DNA from: Kaistia sp. 32K
Lineage (GTDB): Bacteria; Pseudomonadota; Alphaproteobacteria; Rhizobiales; Kaistiaceae
Assembly: GCF_016629525.1 (NCBI RefSeq)
Contig: NZ_AP024269.1
Coordinates: 2,852,001 to 2,916,000 of the forward strand
Length of the DNA: 64,000 bases
Reading direction: 5' to 3'
The position numbers and the translations under genes are program-made. Position 1 is the first letter of the stretch; each line of letters begins with the position of its first letter. A model generated the notes under the pieces. The model was given only the letters and a program-made list of their open reading frames with translations. It ran no database searches and was not told the origin of the DNA. Shown piece by piece: positions 20,402-28,563 of this stretch.

Positions 20402-21496
20402 TCAGCGGACAATGGTGATCCGCTTCGCGGCCCGGGTTAGGCCCGTATAGAGCCAGCGATCGCGATGCTCGCGGAAGGCGTAGCTCTCGTCGAACAGGAC
20501 AAGATTGTCCCATTGCGAGCCCTGCGATTTGTGCACCGTCAGCGCATAGCCATAGTCGAACTCGTCGGAGTTGCGGCGCTGCGCATAAGGCAGGTCCTCG
20601 CCGCCATTCTCGAAGAAGTTCGGATGGACGGAGACCTTCACGGCCTTGCCGGTGGCGTCTTCCTCGGGCTTGACGGCGAGACGCAGCAGGCTCTTGCGCG
20701 GCGCGGCCAGCTCCGAGACGACCCAGGTGCCGCCGTTCAGGAGGCCCTTCTGCTTGTCGTTGCGAAGGCAGACCAGCTTGTCGCCGACCGCCGGCATCGG
20801 GCTCAGCAGTCCTTTCAGCTCGCGGATGCGCTGGTTGTAGAGTCGGCGCGTCTTGTTGGTGCCGACGAGCACCTGGTCGGCGGCGAGGATCTGCGCGGCA
20901 TCGATCTCGCGCCGCGAGATCACGCGGCTTTCGCCATGCTCGCCATATTCGATCGGCTCGCCGGCGCGCACCGCCATCGAGAGGCGGATGATCGGATTGT
21001 CCTGCGCCTGGCGATGCACCTCGGTCAGCATGGAGTCGGGCTCCTGCTCGGTGAAGAAGCCGCCGCCCTTGACCGGCGGCAGCTGCGCCGGGTCGCCGAG
21101 CACCAGCACGGGGGTGCCGAACGACAGCAGGTCGCGGCCGAGCTCCTCGTCGACCATCGAGCATTCGTCGATGATGATCAGATCCGCCTTGGAGGCCGCG
21201 CTCTCGTGGTTAATGGCGAAGACCGGCTGCTCCTCGTCATCGCCGGCGCGCGGCCGGTAGATCAGGCTGTGAATCGTGCCGGCGCCCTCGCACCCCTTGG
21301 AGCGCAGCACATGCGCGGCCTTGCCGGTGAAGGCGGCAAAAGCGACGTCCCCGTCGATGTCAGCGGCGATATGGCGGGCAAGCGTCGTCTTGCCCGTTCC
21401 GGCATAGCCGAACAGACGGAAGACGGGACTGTCTCCGCGCCGCAGCCATTCAGACACGGCGGAGAGCGCATTTTCCTGTTGGGGTGACCAGCGCAT
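20402..21496 (-). CDS. RecD-like SF1B DNA helicase / AAA family ATPase
   Basis: The 364-residue protein has superfamily 1 helicase motifs in order: Walker A FGYAGTGKTTLARHI, Walker B LIIIDECSMVDEE, motif III VLVLGDPAQLPPVKGG, motif V ALTVHKSQGSQWDNLVLFDE and motif VI YTGLTRAAKRI. It resembles the compact RecD2/Dda group without the RecBCD-binding N-terminal domain. It would translocate 5'-3' on single-stranded DNA in repair or replication. It stands alone on its strand. The ATG start MRWSPQQENAL is typical of the family. Confidence 0.9.
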   Translation of the reverse strand: MRWSPQQENALSAVSEWLRRGDSPVFRLFGYAGTGKTTLARHIAADIDGDVAFAAFTGKAAHVLRSKGCEGAGTIHSLIYRPRAGDDEEQPVFAINHESAASKADLIIIDECSMVDEELGRDLLSFGTPVLVLGDPAQLPPVKGGGFFTEQEPDSMLTEVHRQAQDNPIIRLSMAVRAGEPIEYGEHGESRVISRREIDAAQILAADQVLVGTNKTRRLYNQRIRELKGLLSPMPAVGDKLVCLRNDKQKGLLNGGTWVVSELAAPRKSLLRLAVKPEEDATGKAVKVSVHPNFFENGGEDLPYAQRRNSDEFDYGYALTVHKSQGSQWDNLVLFDESYAFREHRDRWLYTGLTRAAKRITIVR

Positions 21497-21905
21497 AAGG
21501 ACTCCGAACTTTGACCCGCCCCTGATAGCCGATTCAGGCGCGACATGCAGGAACGCGGGCGGAGAAACGATGTATCATTTCGGCAACATCCCTCCGGATC
21601 CCGGGGCCGAAGCCGAAAACATGCTTAACGCGCCTTGGTTTCGGCCCATCGCAGCCGCACAAATTGCACCGACGCCGTGTCCCCGCTGGTTTCGATCACT
21701 TTTGATTGGCCCTTGGTGTGGCGAAATTGTCATTGCGGTGAAATGCGAAAGCAACCAGTAACGATATCAATCATCTTCTTGGATCGCGCCGCCCAGGCGT
21801 CGGCGGAATCGAGCCAGTCGAGACGGTTGGATCCCGGATCCGCTCCTCCAGCGTTCCGGTCTTTCATTGGGTTCATCCCAGTTTGATGATGAAAAGGAAC
21901 AGGCT
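21497..21905. other. Divergent intergenic region helicase / L,D-transpeptidase
   Basis: The gap of 409 bases contains promoters for both flanking genes but no supported gene. Short frames here lack ribosome sites and homology. The part around 21700-21780 looks relatively AT-rich and may hold the transpeptidase promoter. No repeat or RNA was recognised. Confidence 0.5.
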
Positions 21906-22727
21906 TTGAACGATACGAAGCCTCTAAAGTCAGCGGGCAAGCTTAGCCGTCGCACATTCATGATCGGCCTGCCCGTCGTGCTCGCAGCCTGCCAGACGAC
22001 TCCGCCGCCTCCCGGCCTGGCGCCGAACGCCGTCACCGGTCCGGGCCGCGCCCCGCAGATCGACCAGGGCTTTGCGTCCATGTACGGCCCGATTACCGAC
22101 GAGCCGTTCCCGATCGCGGCGATCGACCTCACGAAGATCAATCCGCGCTTCTATCGTCAGGTGGTGGATCTGCCGTCCAGCATCAATGCCGAGCCCGGTA
22201 CGATCGTCATCGATCCGTACAACCATTTCCTCTACCTCGCCTTCGAGAACAACACCGCGCTGCGCTACGGCGTCGGCGTCGGCCGCGAGGGCTTCGCCTG
22301 GTCGGGCGACGCGACGATCCAGGCCAAGCAGCAGTGGCCGAAGTGGCATCCGCCCAAGGAAATGCAGGCCCGCGACCCGGCGGCCGCCAAGTGGCCGAAC
22401 GGCATGCCCGGCGGCCCCGGCAACCCGCTCGGCGCCCGCGCGCTCTATCTCTACCAGGGCAAGGTCGACACGCTGTACCGCATCCACGGCACGACGCAGC
22501 CCTGGTCGATCGGCAAGTCGCTGTCGTCCGGCTGCATCCGCATGATGAACCAGGACATCATCGACCTCTACAACCGCGCGCCGATCGGCACCAAGGTCAA
22601 GGTGCTGGGCAACGCCACGCCGGATCCCGTCGCGGTCTACGATTCCAAGGGCGGCGCCGTTCCGGATCCCGAGCCGTCCTCGACCGCCGGCTACGGCACG
22701 ACGCCTCCGGACAACGTCCACGGCTGA
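21906..22727 (+). CDS. L,D-transpeptidase (YkuD) with Tat signal and lipobox
   Basis: The 273-residue product has a twin-arginine motif KLSRRTFMIG followed by a hydrophobic stretch and LAAC, so it is probably a Tat-exported lipoprotein or secreted protein. The YkuD domain is marked by IVIDPYNHFLYLAFEN, the substrate histidine in YRIHGTTQPWSIG and the catalytic cysteine in SSGCIRM. Such enzymes form 3-3 peptidoglycan cross-links or anchor outer-membrane proteins to the wall. The TTG at 21906 is selected by AAAGGA about seven bases upstream. A perfect terminator follows. Confidence 0.92.
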   Translation: MNDTKPLKSAGKLSRRTFMIGLPVVLAACQTTPPPPGLAPNAVTGPGRAPQIDQGFASMYGPITDEPFPIAAIDLTKINPRFYRQVVDLPSSINAEPGTIVIDPYNHFLYLAFENNTALRYGVGVGREGFAWSGDATIQAKQQWPKWHPPKEMQARDPAAAKWPNGMPGGPGNPLGARALYLYQGKVDTLYRIHGTTQPWSIGKSLSSGCIRMMNQDIIDLYNRAPIGTKVKVLGNATPDPVAVYDSKGGAVPDPEPSSTAGYGTTPPDNVHG

Positions 22728-22754
22728 TCGCGGCGATCGCGAAAGCAGAAACAG

Positions 22755-22785
22755 AAAGGCCCTCCATCGGAGGGCCTTTTTCTTT
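22755..22785 (+). terminator. Rho-independent terminator of the L,D-transpeptidase gene
   Basis: AAAGGCCCTCC-ATC-GGAGGGCCTTT, an 11-bp stem with a triloop followed by TTCTTT. It lies 28 bases after the stop. Confidence 0.9.
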
Positions 22786-22845
22786 GGCGCGGCAATCGGG
22801 AAATCGAGAGCGGAGCCCGATGGCTGCAGGCTCCGCCTCCAAAGC

Positions 22846-24513
22846 TCAGGCCCGGTCGCGGAACCGGTTGGTGATCGGATAGCGGCGGTCGCGCCCGAAG
22901 TTGCGGCGGCTGAGCTTCACGCCCGGCGCGGCCTGGCGGCGCTTGTACTCCGCGATCGCGAGCAGATGCTCGATCCGCTTTACCGTGGCCGCCTCATGGC
23001 CGCGCGCGATGACGTCGCCGACCCGCATCTCGCCCTCGACCAGGCTCTCGAGGATATCGTCGAGAATGTCGTAGGGCGGCAGCGAATCCTGGTCCTTCTG
23101 GTTTTCGCGCAGCTCCGCCGTCGGCGGCTTGGTGATGATCCGCTCCGGCACGACTTCGCCGGACGGCCCGAGGCAGCCCTTCGGCACGACGCTGTTGCGG
23201 AAGCGCGAAATCGCGAACACCTGCGTCTTGTAGAGATCCTTGATCGGATTGAAGCCGCCGTTCATGTCGCCATAAAGCGTGGCGTAGCCGACTGACATTT
23301 CCGACTTGTTGCCCGTCGTCACCACCATGGCCCCGAACTTGTTCGAGATCGCCATCAGGATGGTGCCGCGCGTGCGCGACTGCAGGTTTTCTTCCGTGAT
23401 ATCCGCCTGCCGGCCGGCGAACATCGGCGCCAGCGCATGCATGAAGCCCTCGACCGGCTCGGCGATCGGCACGATGTCGTAGCGCACGCCGAGCTTGTCG
23501 GCGCAGGCCTTGGCGTCGACAAGGCTGTCCTCCGACGTGTAGCGATAGGGCAGCATCACGCAATGGACGCGATCCGCGCCCAGCGCGTCGACGGCCATCG
23601 CCGCGACGAGGGCGGAGTCGATGCCGCCGGAGAGGCCGAGCACGACGCCCGGAAATCCGTTCTTGCCGACATAGTCGCGCAGGCCCTGGACGCAGGCGAG
23701 ATAGTCCGCCTCCTCGCCCTCCTCCACCCGGGCCATTACGCCCTCGGCGCAATGCCAGGCATCACCGACACGCCTGAACTCGACGATCTCGATCGCCTCG
23801 CTGAAGGCGGGCAACTGCGCGGCGAGCGAACCATCGGCATTCAAGACGAAGGAGGCGCCATCGAAGATGAGCTCGTCCTGGCCGCCGACCTGGTTCAGAT
23901 AGACGAGCGGCAGGCCCGATTCCGTGACGCGGGCGACGGAGACGTTGAAGCGCTGGTCCATGACGCGGCGGCGATAGGGCGAGCCGTTCGGCACCAGCAG
24001 GATCTCGCCGCCCGTCTCGGCGATGCATTCAACGGGATCCGGACCCCAGATGTCCTCGCAGATCGGCACGCCGACGCGCACGCCGCGCAGCGAGATCGGG
24101 CCCGGATGCGGCCCCGGCGTGAAGACGCGCTTCTCGTCGAAGACGCCGTAGTTCGGCAAGTCGACTTTGAAGCGGACGCTCTCGATGCGGCCGTTGTCGC
24201 AGAGCGCGTAGGCGTTATAGAGCTTGTCGTCCTCGAGCCAGGGCAGGCCGATCAGCACGGCCGGGCCGCCATCGGCGGTATCGGCGGCGATCGCCTCGCA
24301 GGCGGCGCGGCACGCTTCCTGGAAGGCCGGCTTCAGGACCAGATCCTCCGGCGAATAGGCCGAGAGGAACAGCTCGCTGAACATGACGACGTCGGCGCGT
24401 CCCGCCGCGGCGGTCGCGCGCGCGGCGCGCGCCTTTTCGAGATTGCCGGCGATGTCGCCGACAACCGGATTGATCTGGGCAAGGGCGATGCGGAGCGTAT
24501 CGGGGCGGGTCAT
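22846..24513 (-). CDS. nadE: Glutamine-dependent NAD+ synthetase
   Basis: The 555-residue two-domain enzyme makes NAD+ from nicotinate adenine dinucleotide. The N-terminal nitrilase-type glutaminase has the Glu-Lys-Cys triad at about Glu47 (MFSELFL), Lys116 (RFKVDLP) and Cys152 (VPICEDIWG). The C-terminal synthetase has the P-loop VLGLSGGIDSALV near residue 295 and the GNKSEMSVGYATLYGDM segment. The length fits the glutamine-dependent class. It is a single gene facing the transpeptidase terminator. Confidence 0.96.
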   Translation of the reverse strand: MTRPDTLRIALAQINPVVGDIAGNLEKARAARATAAAGRADVVMFSELFLSAYSPEDLVLKPAFQEACRAACEAIAADTADGGPAVLIGLPWLEDDKLYNAYALCDNGRIESVRFKVDLPNYGVFDEKRVFTPGPHPGPISLRGVRVGVPICEDIWGPDPVECIAETGGEILLVPNGSPYRRRVMDQRFNVSVARVTESGLPLVYLNQVGGQDELIFDGASFVLNADGSLAAQLPAFSEAIEIVEFRRVGDAWHCAEGVMARVEEGEEADYLACVQGLRDYVGKNGFPGVVLGLSGGIDSALVAAMAVDALGADRVHCVMLPYRYTSEDSLVDAKACADKLGVRYDIVPIAEPVEGFMHALAPMFAGRQADITEENLQSRTRGTILMAISNKFGAMVVTTGNKSEMSVGYATLYGDMNGGFNPIKDLYKTQVFAISRFRNSVVPKGCLGPSGEVVPERIITKPPTAELRENQKDQDSLPPYDILDDILESLVEGEMRVGDVIARGHEAATVKRIEHLLAIAEYKRRQAAPGVKLSRRNFGRDRRYPITNRFRDRA

Positions 24514-24600
24514 ATTCTGCCTTTACCGCGCCGCCGAAGCGGCGGCAACGGGAACTCGGCGGCCGGCCGAAAAACGTCGCGGCCGCCGGCTCCGGAACGC

Positions 24601-25395
24601 TCAGTCGAAGCGGTACATATCCATCGAGAGCGCCTCATACTCGTAGGAATTATGGATCCGCTCGCCCCGGGCGCCCTCGCCCGCCGCGCCGAGCGCGACG
24701 AAGAACGGCAGGAAATGCTCATCCTCCGGATGCGCCATCACGGCATGCGGCGCCTGGGCCCGATAATCGACGAGAGCCGCCGTGTCGCCGGCGGCAGCCC
24801 GATCGGCGACCCAGTCGGCGAATTCACGCGCCCAGTCGACGGGAGGCGCGTCGACGGCCGGCATGCCGGCTGGATTTCGGAACAGCGCGCGCAGATTATG
24901 CGTCGCGGCGCCGGTTCCGATCACCAGGATGCTCTCCTCGCGCAGCCCAGCCAAGGCGCGACCGAGCATCAGATGATGCGCGGGGTTCAGATGCGGCTGG
25001 ATCGAGAGCTGGACCAGCGGGACATTCGCCTCGGGCCAGACCAGCGACAGCGGGATCCAGGTGCCGTGGTCGAAGCCGCGCTTCGGCGCGACATCGATCG
25101 GCAATCCGGCTGTCCGCAGTCGCTCGACCACCTCGGCGGCGAGCGTGGCATCACCCGGGGCGGGATAGTCGATCTCGTAAAGAGCCTTCGGGAAGCCACG
25201 GAAATCATAGATCATTTCCGGGTTCGCATCAGAGACGACGGTCGGCGTCCCGGTCTCGAAATGAGCGGAGACGATCACCACGGCACGAGGACGCGGCAAG
25301 GTCGAGGCGAGCGACTGCAGGAAGCGATGCGCCGGCGTGTCGGTCAGCGCCAGCATCGGCGAACCATGCGACAGGAAGAGGGTGGGAAGCGACAT
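24601..25395 (-). CDS. DODA-type class III extradiol ring-cleavage dioxygenase (YgiD-like)
   Basis: The 264-residue protein has the metal ligands of the LigB/DODA family in LSHGSPML, VIVSAHFET and FDHGTWIPLSL, plus PVVQLSIQ-like (VPLVQLSI) and HNLRALF segments. Plant homologues make betalamic acid from DOPA, and E. coli YgiD cleaves DOPA. The bacterial substrate is otherwise unknown. AAGGATC stands upstream of the ATG. The gene lies 107 bases from the TetR gene on the same strand but faces no obvious partner. Confidence 0.88.
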   Translation of the reverse strand: MSLPTLFLSHGSPMLALTDTPAHRFLQSLASTLPRPRAVVIVSAHFETGTPTVVSDANPEMIYDFRGFPKALYEIDYPAPGDATLAAEVVERLRTAGLPIDVAPKRGFDHGTWIPLSLVWPEANVPLVQLSIQPHLNPAHHLMLGRALAGLREESILVIGTGAATHNLRALFRNPAGMPAVDAPPVDWAREFADWVADRAAAGDTAALVDYRAQAPHAVMAHPEDEHFLPFFVALGAAGEGARGERIHNSYEYEALSMDMYRFD

Positions 25396-25502
25396 CGAAA
25401 GATCCTTTGCGTGTTGAGCAAAAGATAGTCGCCCTCCCCGTCACCCATAAGACGCGCGAAGCAGCACGCAGTGTTCAACCTGCATGGCCAATCCTGCCAC
25501 CG

Positions 25503-26120
25503 TCACCGCTTCAGGCAGGCGTCAATCATGCGGTCGGCGACGAGCGCGATTGAGCCCGCCGGACCGCCCTTGCCGAACAACTGGCCGGAGACATACGCCC
25601 CCTCGACGAGCAGCAGCAGCCCGTCGCCCAGGATTTCCGGTTCGGCCGCGCCCAGCTCGCGCGCCAATTCGGTCAGGCGCCGGCGGAGTTCACGCTTGTT
25701 TTCGACGGCGACCAGCCGCGCCGGATTGGCCCGGTCCGGAAATTCGACCGCCGCATTGGTCATCCCGCAGCCGCGATAATCGTCGCTTTGCGAGCGGACG
25801 CTGATCCGCGTCAGATAGGCCATGATCTGCGCGCGAGGATCGCCCGGATGCTTCGCCATCACCGCGTCGACCGACTCCCAGAAGTCGGCGTCGTAGTCGC
25901 GCATATAGGCCGCGGCGAGTTCGTCCTTCGACGAGAAAGCGCGATAGAGGCTCGGCTTGGTGACGCCGGCGCGCGTCACGATCTCGTCGATGCCGACGGC
26001 GCGGATACCCTCGCGGTAGAAGAGATCCCGCGCGGTCGCGCGAATACGATCGGCCGCGCGCGGCGGCGCATCGGCGCCGTTGCGGGCCCTCGTCGACGAT
26101 TTTTCGGCACGGACGGTCAC
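25503..26120 (-). CDS. TetR family transcriptional regulator
   Basis: The 205-residue product has an N-terminal TetR helix-turn-helix, RIRATARDLFYREGIRAVGI followed by IVTRAGVTKPSLYRAFSSKDEL, and a variable ligand-binding C-terminal domain. It is divergent from an MFS transporter gene across an 80-base promoter with repeated GAACGGT motifs, so it probably represses that transporter. The GTG at 26120 has GGGAG eight bases upstream; a TTG at 26135 is the longer alternative. The inducer is unknown. Confidence 0.88.
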   Translation of the reverse strand: MTVRAEKSSTRARNGADAPPRAADRIRATARDLFYREGIRAVGIDEIVTRAGVTKPSLYRAFSSKDELAAAYMRDYDADFWESVDAVMAKHPGDPRAQIMAYLTRISVRSQSDDYRGCGMTNAAVEFPDRANPARLVAVENKRELRRRLTELARELGAAEPEILGDGLLLLVEGAYVSGQLFGKGGPAGSIALVADRMIDACLKR

Positions 26121-26150
26121 AGCCTGCACTCCCAACCCACTTGACGATGT

Positions 26151-26197
26151 AACAGAACGGTACGTATCATAGTCGCGATTGAAACGGAACGGTCAGT
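26151..26197. promoter_or_regulatory. Candidate TetR operator: imperfect direct repeats
   Basis: AACAGAACGGTACGT at 26151-26165 and AACGGAACGGTCAGT at 26183-26197 match at 12 of 15 positions, 32 bases apart. They lie between the TetR gene and the divergent MFS gene, the second only three bases before the MFS start codon, where a bound repressor would block transcription or initiation. Confidence 0.45.
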
Positions 26198-26200
26198 AAC

Positions 26201-27475
26201 ATGAATATAGTCCGCCGCCGGCCCTTCGGCCAGAACTATGCCTTCGTCGTCGCAGGCGTGATTTTCGTCTGTCTGCTCGCCGGCGCCGGTCTGCGCGCCG
26301 CGCCCGGCGTGATGATCCTGCCGATAGAATCCGCCTTCGGCTGGAGCCGCGACACCATCTCGCTCGCGGCAGCGATCGGCATCTTCCTGTACGGCCTCAC
26401 CGGCCCCTTCGCCGCGGCCCTGATGCAAAGCTTCGGCGTTCGTCGGGTCCTGGTCGGTGCGCTGCTGCTGATGGCGGCGTCCACCGGCGCCAGCGCCTTC
26501 ATGACGCAACCCTGGCAGTACATTGCTACATGGGGCGTCCTTTCCGGCGTCTCCTCCGGTGCGGTCGCCATGGTGCTCGGCGCGACCATCGTGAACCGCT
26601 GGTTCGTCACCAATCGCGGCCTGATGATGGGCCTTTTGACGGCGAGCACAGCGACCGGAACGCTCATCTTCCTGCCCGGCATGGCGGCGCTGGCGCAATG
26701 GGGCGGCTGGCAGGCGGTCGTTATCACGGTGGCAATCGTGTCGGCAGCCCTGGTGCCGGTCGCCTGGCTCTTCGTGCCGGAGCGGCCCCAGGATATCGGC
26801 CTTCGTCCCTATGGGGCGGCCGAGGGCGATCCGCTGCCGAGCGGCCCGCAGGGCAATGTACTCGCCAACGCCTTCAACGCGCTCTTCGAGGCGGCCCGCA
26901 CCAAGACCTTCTGGTATCTCTTCGCCACCTTCTTCATCTGTGGCTTCACCACCAACGGCCTCGTCGGCACCCACATGATCGCCTTCTGCGGCGACATGGG
27001 CATGCCCGAGATCCAGGCGGCCAGCCTGCTCGCCGTGATGGGGCTGTTCGACCTCGTCGGCACCACCGCTTCCGGCTGGCTCACCGATCGCTTCGATCCG
27101 CGCAAGCTTCTGTTCGTCTATTATGGGCTGCGCGGCATCTCGCTGATGTTCCTGCCCTTCACGGACTTCAACATCTACAGCCTGTCGATCTTCGCCGTGT
27201 TCTACGGCCTCGACTGGATCGCCACCGTGCCGCCAACGGTGCGCCTCGCCAATGAGGCGTTCGGCGATCGCAAGGCGCCGATCGTGTTCGGCTGGATCGC
27301 CGCCGGCCACCAGCTCGGCGCCGCCTCGGCCGCCTATTTCGCCGGATACATGCGGACGGCGCAGGGCAACTATCTCGACGCCTTCCTGATCGCCGGCGCG
27401 ACCGGCATCCTTGCGGCTTTGCTGTCGCTGATGATCGGCCGCCGCAAGCAGCAGCTGGAGCTGGCGACGGCATGA
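26201..27475 (+). CDS. MFS transporter (monocarboxylate-porter-like)
   Basis: The 424-residue product is predicted to have 12 spans with the split of two six-helix halves. Segments include APGVMILPIESAFGWSRDTI after span 1, VLGATIVNRWFVTNRGLMMG (the usual cytoplasmic loop), MGLFDLVGTTASGWLTDRFDPR and FGWIAAGHQLGAASAAYFAG. This layout matches CynX/oxalate-formate or monocarboxylate-type porters. The substrate is unknown. The gene is divergent from a TetR regulator, its likely controller. Confidence 0.9.
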   Translation: MNIVRRRPFGQNYAFVVAGVIFVCLLAGAGLRAAPGVMILPIESAFGWSRDTISLAAAIGIFLYGLTGPFAAALMQSFGVRRVLVGALLLMAASTGASAFMTQPWQYIATWGVLSGVSSGAVAMVLGATIVNRWFVTNRGLMMGLLTASTATGTLIFLPGMAALAQWGGWQAVVITVAIVSAALVPVAWLFVPERPQDIGLRPYGAAEGDPLPSGPQGNVLANAFNALFEAARTKTFWYLFATFFICGFTTNGLVGTHMIAFCGDMGMPEIQAASLLAVMGLFDLVGTTASGWLTDRFDPRKLLFVYYGLRGISLMFLPFTDFNIYSLSIFAVFYGLDWIATVPPTVRLANEAFGDRKAPIVFGWIAAGHQLGAASAAYFAGYMRTAQGNYLDAFLIAGATGILAALLSLMIGRRKQQLELATA

Positions 27476-27526
27476 CGTAGGGGACGGCTTGCGGCGAGAA
27501 CACGAATACGGGTTCTCCCGCATAGC

Positions 27527-27549
27527 CTACACGCAAGTTTCGCGTGTAG
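27527..27549 (+). other. Hairpin 1 upstream of the DUF992 gene
   Basis: CTACACGC-AAGTTTC-GCGTGTAG is a perfect 8-bp stem. It immediately precedes AAGGAG and a second hairpin. The pair could form part of a leader for the DUF992 gene or the 3' end of the MFS transcript. Confidence 0.4.
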
Positions 27550-27557
27550 AAGGAGAT

Positions 27558-27586
27558 CGGCGCACGACAGTGCGCCGTCTCTTTTT
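27558..27586 (+). terminator. Rho-independent terminator after the MFS gene, or attenuator before DUF992
   Basis: CGGCGCAC-GACA-GTGCGCCG followed by TCTCTTTTT. It stands 82 bases after the MFS stop and 22 before the DUF992 start, so it could serve as terminator of the first or attenuator of the second. Confidence 0.75.
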
Positions 27587-27608
27587 CCGTCTACGAACGA
27601 GGTCGAAC

Positions 27609-28088
27609 ATGTCGAAGCTGCACAAGGCCCTGCTGGCAGCTGCCGTTGCCGTCACCGCAACTCTCCCGCTGGCATCGACGGCGCAGGCCGCCGTCAAGAC
27701 GGGCGTCCTGACCTGCCGCGTCGCCGCCGGTGTCGGCCTGATCATCGGCTCGCGCCGCAGCGTCTCCTGCGAATTCCATTCCAATCGCGGCGTAGAATTC
27801 TATAGCGGCCGCATCGACCGCGTCGGCCTCGACGTAGGCGTCACCCGCAACAGCGTGATCGTCTGGAACGTGTTCGAGCCGACCCGCCGCCATGGCGATC
27901 TTTCGGGCCGCTACACCGGCGCGACCGCGCAGGCGACGATCGGCGTCGGCCTCGGCGCCAACGTCCTCGTCGGCGGCGGCCAGAACAGCGTCGCGCTGCA
28001 GCCGCTTTCGGTGACGGCCCAGACCGGCCTTAACCTCGCGGCCGGCGTCAGCTCGCTGCACCTGACCCGCACGGGCAGCGGCCGCTAA
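27609..28088 (+). CDS. DUF992 family secreted protein
   Basis: The 159-residue product has a Sec signal peptide ending near AQA-AVKTG. The mature part shows the DUF992 pattern GVLTCRVAAGVGLIIGSRRSVSCEF, YSGRIDRVGLDVGVT, and a glycine-rich GVGLGANVLVGGGQNSVALQPLS. Two cysteines could form a disulfide. The family is common in Rhizobiales and of unknown role, presumably periplasmic or outer-membrane associated. The ATG at 27609 is placed correctly for the signal peptide; the reading from 27489 crosses the hairpins. Confidence 0.88.
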   Translation: MSKLHKALLAAAVAVTATLPLASTAQAAVKTGVLTCRVAAGVGLIIGSRRSVSCEFHSNRGVEFYSGRIDRVGLDVGVTRNSVIVWNVFEPTRRHGDLSGRYTGATAQATIGVGLGANVLVGGGQNSVALQPLSVTAQTGLNLAAGVSSLHLTRTGSGR

Positions 28089-28135
28089 GGCAAATGAATT
28101 CCGGCTGCGGATCCCAAGGGGTCCGCGGCCGGCTC

Positions 28136-28558
28136 TCAATCCTGATGGGTTGAAGTCTGCCGTCGATCATAGGCCGGCGCGCCGTCCTCGATCGCGTAGT
28201 AGTCGCCCTTGTCGGCGACGAAGATGTGCTTTTCCCAGCGGACGCCCGTCGGCTTGTCGAAGCCGCCCATGGCGATGGCGATCTCGGGTCGCCCGATCCG
28301 CTCCCAGAACAGCACTGAACCACACGCGCCACAGAAGCCGCGCCGAACCGTCTCCGACGACGGGTACCAGCGCAGGCTGTCGCCCCCGGAAATCGTCACG
28401 TCACTCGCCGCGACCGTGGTCGAGGCGAGGAAATGCCCGGTCTGCCGGCGGCACATCGTGCAGTGACAGCCGACGACCGGCGCCAGCGGGCCGGCGACCC
28501 GGTAGGTCACCGCCCCGCAGAGACAGGCGCCGGAATGGATTTCCCCGCCTGCCGTCAT
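28136..28558 (-). CDS. GFA family protein (CENP-V/GFA zinc fold)
   Basis: The 140-residue product has the zinc-binding cysteines of the GFA family: GACLCGAVTY, VGCHCTMCRRQTG and FCGACGSVLF. Founding members were described as glutathione-dependent formaldehyde-activating, but for most members the activity is unproven. The gene starts five bases after the DAHP synthase stop and is probably cotranscribed with it. The start at 28558 gives the usual short leader before the first cysteine pair. Confidence 0.9.
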   Translation of the reverse strand: MTAGGEIHSGACLCGAVTYRVAGPLAPVVGCHCTMCRRQTGHFLASTTVAASDVTISGGDSLRWYPSSETVRRGFCGACGSVLFWERIGRPEIAIAMGGFDKPTGVRWEKHIFVADKGDYYAIEDGAPAYDRRQTSTHQD

Positions 28559-28563
28559 GTGTG

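Noticed and set aside
23437..25428. 663-codon plus-strand frame opposite nadE and the dioxygenase
   Set aside because: Antisense shadow caused by high GC; both minus-strand genes carry complete motif sets.
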